A stretch of 8,932 bases of DNA, taken from an uncultured Collinsella sp. (GTDB taxonomy: Bacteria; Actinomycetota; Coriobacteriia; Coriobacteriales; Coriobacteriaceae). Made by a program: the position numbers and the translations under genes. The stretch covers positions 1 to 8,932 of the forward strand of contig UQIY01000064.1 of the NCBI GenBank assembly GCA_900541195.1, in the 5' to 3' direction. Positions 7,122 through 8,932 of the stretch are shown here, piece after piece (positions within the stretch are counted from its first letter, which is position 1; each line of letters begins with the position of its first letter). Below the pieces are notes generated by a model. The model worked only from the letters and a program-made list of their open reading frames with translations, searched no databases and had not been told where the DNA came from.

Positions 7122-7133
7122 CCTGCCCACGCC

Positions 7134-7176
7134 AAAACCACCACAAAGGGGACAGGCACCTTTGTGGTGGTTTTTT
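7134..7176 (+). repeat. REP-like hairpin copy 1, acting as carD terminator
   Basis: A perfect 16-bp stem (7134-7149 AAAACCACCACAAAGG with 7159-7174) encloses the loop GGACAGGCA and runs into TTTTTT. It has the form of a strong intrinsic terminator. It is also one of three near-identical copies in this window and is likely a REP element mobilised by the nearby RAYT. Confidence 0.9.
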
Positions 7177-7193
7177 CGTTCTAGTCGTTCTAG
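7176..7193 (+). repeat. Tandem 9-bp repeat
   Basis: TCGTTCTAG occurs twice in direct succession just after hairpin copy 1 and before the HD-domain gene. It may be only slippage; no function is evident. Confidence 0.5.
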
Positions 7194-7237
7194 TAGTATT
7201 CATTCTTAGCGATATCTACGAACACAAGGAGTCTTTT

Positions 7238-7837
7238 ATGACAGAGCTGCTTTCCGCCGGAATCACCCGCGACCGTGCGTTCGAATTGCTCAACGAGCAC
7301 AACAAAGACCCGTTCCACATCACCCACGGCGAAACGGTCGAGGACACCATGCGCTACTTTGCGCGCGAGTTCGACCCCGAGAACGAGGAGTTTTGGGGCA
7401 TCGTCGGCCTGCTACACGACCTGGATTGGGAGGAACATGAGGACGACCCCATGAACCACACTATCTATGCGGCCGAGATTCTTGAGGGCGAGGGCGCATC
7501 GCCTGAGCTCATCCGCGCCATCCAGACGCACACGTCCGATTTCAACTCTTCGCTGCCCAAGCCCGAGCTGCAGATGGAAAAGATCCTGTTTGCCTGCGAC
7601 GAGCTCACCGGCCTGATCGGTGCTGCCGTGATCATGCGTCCGAGCAAAAGCGTCATGGACTTTACGACTAAGTCGCTCAAGAAAAAGTTCAAGGACAAGC
7701 GCTTTGCCGCCGGCTGCTCGCGCGACGTGATTTCGCAGGGCGCCGAGATGCTGGGCTGGGAGCTCCCCGAGCTCTTCGACCGCACCATCGCAGCAATGCA
7801 GTCCTTCGCCCCCGACCGCGACACCTTCCAGGCCTAA
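7238..7837 (+). CDS. HD-superfamily predicted hydrolase
   Basis: The 199-aa product has the HD metal-dependent phosphohydrolase pattern. Candidate metal ligands are H30 (in HITHGETVED), the HD pair H60-D61 (GIVGLLHDLDWEEH), H74 and/or H98 between them and D121, and D121 itself (ACDELTGL). The C-terminal part (about 135-195: RPSKSVMDF, KKKFKDKRFAAG, AEMLGWEL) resembles a small conserved group of bacterial HD proteins of about 190 aa, which I place near COG2316 from memory. Substrate is unknown; related HD enzymes cleave phosphate monoesters or nucleotides. ATG 7238 follows AAGGAG by six bases. It lies downstream of carD on the same strand but is separated from it by a terminator-like hairpin, so it is probably transcribed alone. 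A second hairpin copy follows its stop codon. Confidence 0.88.
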   Translation: MTELLSAGITRDRAFELLNEHNKDPFHITHGETVEDTMRYFAREFDPENEEFWGIVGLLHDLDWEEHEDDPMNHTIYAAEILEGEGASPELIRAIQTHTSDFNSSLPKPELQMEKILFACDELTGLIGAAVIMRPSKSVMDFTTKSLKKKFKDKRFAAGCSRDVISQGAEMLGWELPELFDRTIAAMQSFAPDRDTFQA

Positions 7838-7854
7838 CCGCCCACGCCACCTAT

Positions 7855-7894
7855 AACCACCACAAAGGGGACAGGCACCTTTGTGGTGGTTTTT
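7855..7894 (+). repeat. REP-like hairpin copy 2, between convergent genes
   Basis: A perfect 14-bp stem (7855-7868 AACCACCACAAAGG with 7878-7891) has the same GGACAGGCA loop as copy 1. It is followed by T on the plus strand. It ends the HD gene and lies 21 bases before the RAYT stop codon, so it separates two convergent genes. Its T-run is strong only on the plus strand. Confidence 0.9.
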
Positions 7895-7914
7895 CGTTTG
7901 CGACAGGAGGGAGA

Positions 7915-8673
7915 CTAGCCCGCTTTGCGGATCGACCACTCCCCCACGCCCGTCAAGCGCTGGATCTGGCGGATGGAAAGGCCCGCGCCTCGCATTGCGG
8001 CAAGCACCTCGTTGCGTTTAGTCTTGTTGAGGGATTTGACATCGGAGAGCCCACTCAAGCCGAGCGAGCGGACCAGCGCCGTCCCTACATCTAAGGCCTC
8101 ATCTTCATCGATACGTCCACCCGATGGCGGACGAACGACTGTCCCATTCGATGCATCCATAAAGGCCTTATAGTCGCGCACACGGGGAAAGGCAAGACGA
8201 ACGAGCGCCAAATCGACCGTTGCGATTTTTGGATCGCGTTCAACATAATCTAGGTGGCTGCTCCATCGATACGCGCCGTATGGACAAACCCCGGCCTTTT
8301 GCGGATTGAAATGAACATATCGAATAGCGTCGAGAAGGTATTCCTCACTCGAAATAGGGGCGCTTGAAAACCTATCCTGAAAAACATGGCCAACATGTCC
8401 GTGGCGACGGTTATACCAAGTTGCGTAGCAAGACATGACAAGATGCATGGCATCGCTCACGTTGTCGCCAGGATCGCTCATGACAAGATGAACGTGGTTG
8501 CCCATCAGGCACCAAGCAATTAATGTAATGTTGAATCTCGTTATCGAGGTCCGGACAAGCGACAGTAGCCGCCTTCTGTCCTTATCATCTTCAAACAGAA
8601 GTTGCTTGCCGTTGCCTCTCATCGTAATGTGATACAGGCCAATCTGTGATTTCTGCCGCGGTTTTCTCGACAT
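7915..8673 (-). CDS. REP-associated tyrosine transposase (RAYT, Y1/HUH family)
   Basis: RAYTs are single-copy relatives of IS200/IS605 transposases. They nick single-stranded REP hairpins through a covalent phosphotyrosine and are thought to spread REP sequences. The 252-aa product has the Y1 fold markers: LYHITMRGN (13-21), the HUH metal motif NHVHLV (H60, H62), GHVFQDRF (95-102), and the likely catalytic Tyr119 in RYVHFNP, followed by the RWSSH block (136-140). The C-terminal segment (about 218-250, SIRQIQRLTGVGEWSIRK) looks like a helix-turn-helix. ATG 8673 has AAGGAG six bases upstream. Another in-frame ATG two codons earlier touches the AGGAG, and a start at 8721 has no comparable site. 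The frame is intact, so the enzyme may be active. No terminal inverted repeats of a classic insertion sequence are seen; instead REP-like hairpins of opposite orientation flank it. Confidence 0.92.
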   Translation of the reverse strand: MSRKPRQKSQIGLYHITMRGNGKQLLFEDDKDRRRLLSLVRTSITRFNITLIAWCLMGNHVHLVMSDPGDNVSDAMHLVMSCYATWYNRRHGHVGHVFQDRFSSAPISSEEYLLDAIRYVHFNPQKAGVCPYGAYRWSSHLDYVERDPKIATVDLALVRLAFPRVRDYKAFMDASNGTVVRPPSGGRIDEDEALDVGTALVRSLGLSGLSDVKSLNKTKRNEVLAAMRGAGLSIRQIQRLTGVGEWSIRKAG

Positions 8674-8833
8674 GGGCATCTCCTTGCTCTCATGCCAAAA
8701 ATAACCCCGAGCCACACGCAAAGCGGTGAGAATCTACTCGCCGATTAAACCGTCCACCTGCCGAAATGTTAGCTATTGCATGGCGGAAATATGCTTAGAT
8801 ACCGTTAGACAACGAACGAGCGACCAACAAGCC

Positions 8834-8875
8834 AAAACCACCACGAAGGTGCCTGTCCCCTTTGTGGTGGTTTTT
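8834..8875 (-). repeat. REP-like hairpin copy 3, inverted
   Basis: Stem 8834-8849 with 8859-8874 repeats the copy 1 stem with one G-U pair (8845/8863). The loop is TGCCTGTCC, the reverse complement of the loop in copies 1 and 2, so this copy is inverted. It lies about 160 bases upstream of the RAYT start, making copies 2 and 3 an inverted pair around the transposase gene. Confidence 0.88.
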
Positions 8876-8910
8876 CGGGCTTATAGGACAAAATGTGTGT
8901 CTACTTTAGG

Positions 8911-8932
8911 GGCATCGGCGCAGGTCGATGCC
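8911..8932. repeat. Inverted repeat at the contig end
   Basis: GGCATCG (8911-8917) and CGATGCC (8926-8932) form a perfect 7-bp stem around GCGCAGGT, ending exactly at the last base. Assembly may have stopped at a repeated sequence here. Confidence 0.6.

Noticed and set aside
7134..8875. The three hairpins as a CRISPR array or as insertion-sequence ends
   Set aside because: Spacing is irregular (about 700 and 980 bases), copies differ in orientation, genes lie between them, and there is no cas gene. The hairpins fit REP elements of a RAYT instead.

Overview
This window looks like one contig from a GC-rich Actinomycetota genome, most likely a gut Coriobacteriia such as Collinsella. The reasons are strong GC-rich codon use, a Rho factor with a very long Ala/Glu/Lys/Arg-rich N-terminal extension, a CarD-family regulator, and intergenic repeats that I associate from memory with Collinsella. 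The genus is an inference and was not checked. The first 15 bases are the end of the Tn5/Nextera mosaic-end adapter, so biological sequence starts at base 16.

Left part, all on the minus strand. argS (arginyl-tRNA synthetase, 6293 to 4440) ends at its own intrinsic terminator (4361-4395). A spacer of about 0.9 kb follows, packed with palindromic repeats. Next come the rho promoter and the rho gene (3527 to 984), which ends at a perfect 9-bp intrinsic terminator (911-942). A sigma70-type promoter (806-834) then precedes a membrane-protein gene (669 to 16) that is cut by the contig end.

Right part. Diverging from argS across a 342-bp spacer is a CarD/CdnL-type RNA-polymerase-binding regulator (6636-7121, plus), then an HD-superfamily hydrolase (7238-7837, plus). 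Each of these two genes is followed by a copy of a REP-like hairpin with the loop GGACAGGCA and a T-run, so the repeats probably serve as transcription terminators. A REP-associated tyrosine transposase (RAYT, 8673 to 7915, minus) faces the HD gene. A third, inverted copy of the same hairpin lies beyond its 5' end, so the transposase is bracketed by inverted copies of its likely substrate. The contig ends in a 7-bp inverted repeat.

The gene set is mostly housekeeping: translation, transcription termination and transcription initiation. The least ordinary parts are non-coding. They are the RAYT/REP unit, whose hairpins sit at gene 3' ends, and the argS-rho spacer, which holds two diverged, oppositely oriented copies of one inverted-repeat element plus a separate 25-bp hairpin whose mismatches are all G-U pairs in minus-strand RNA.
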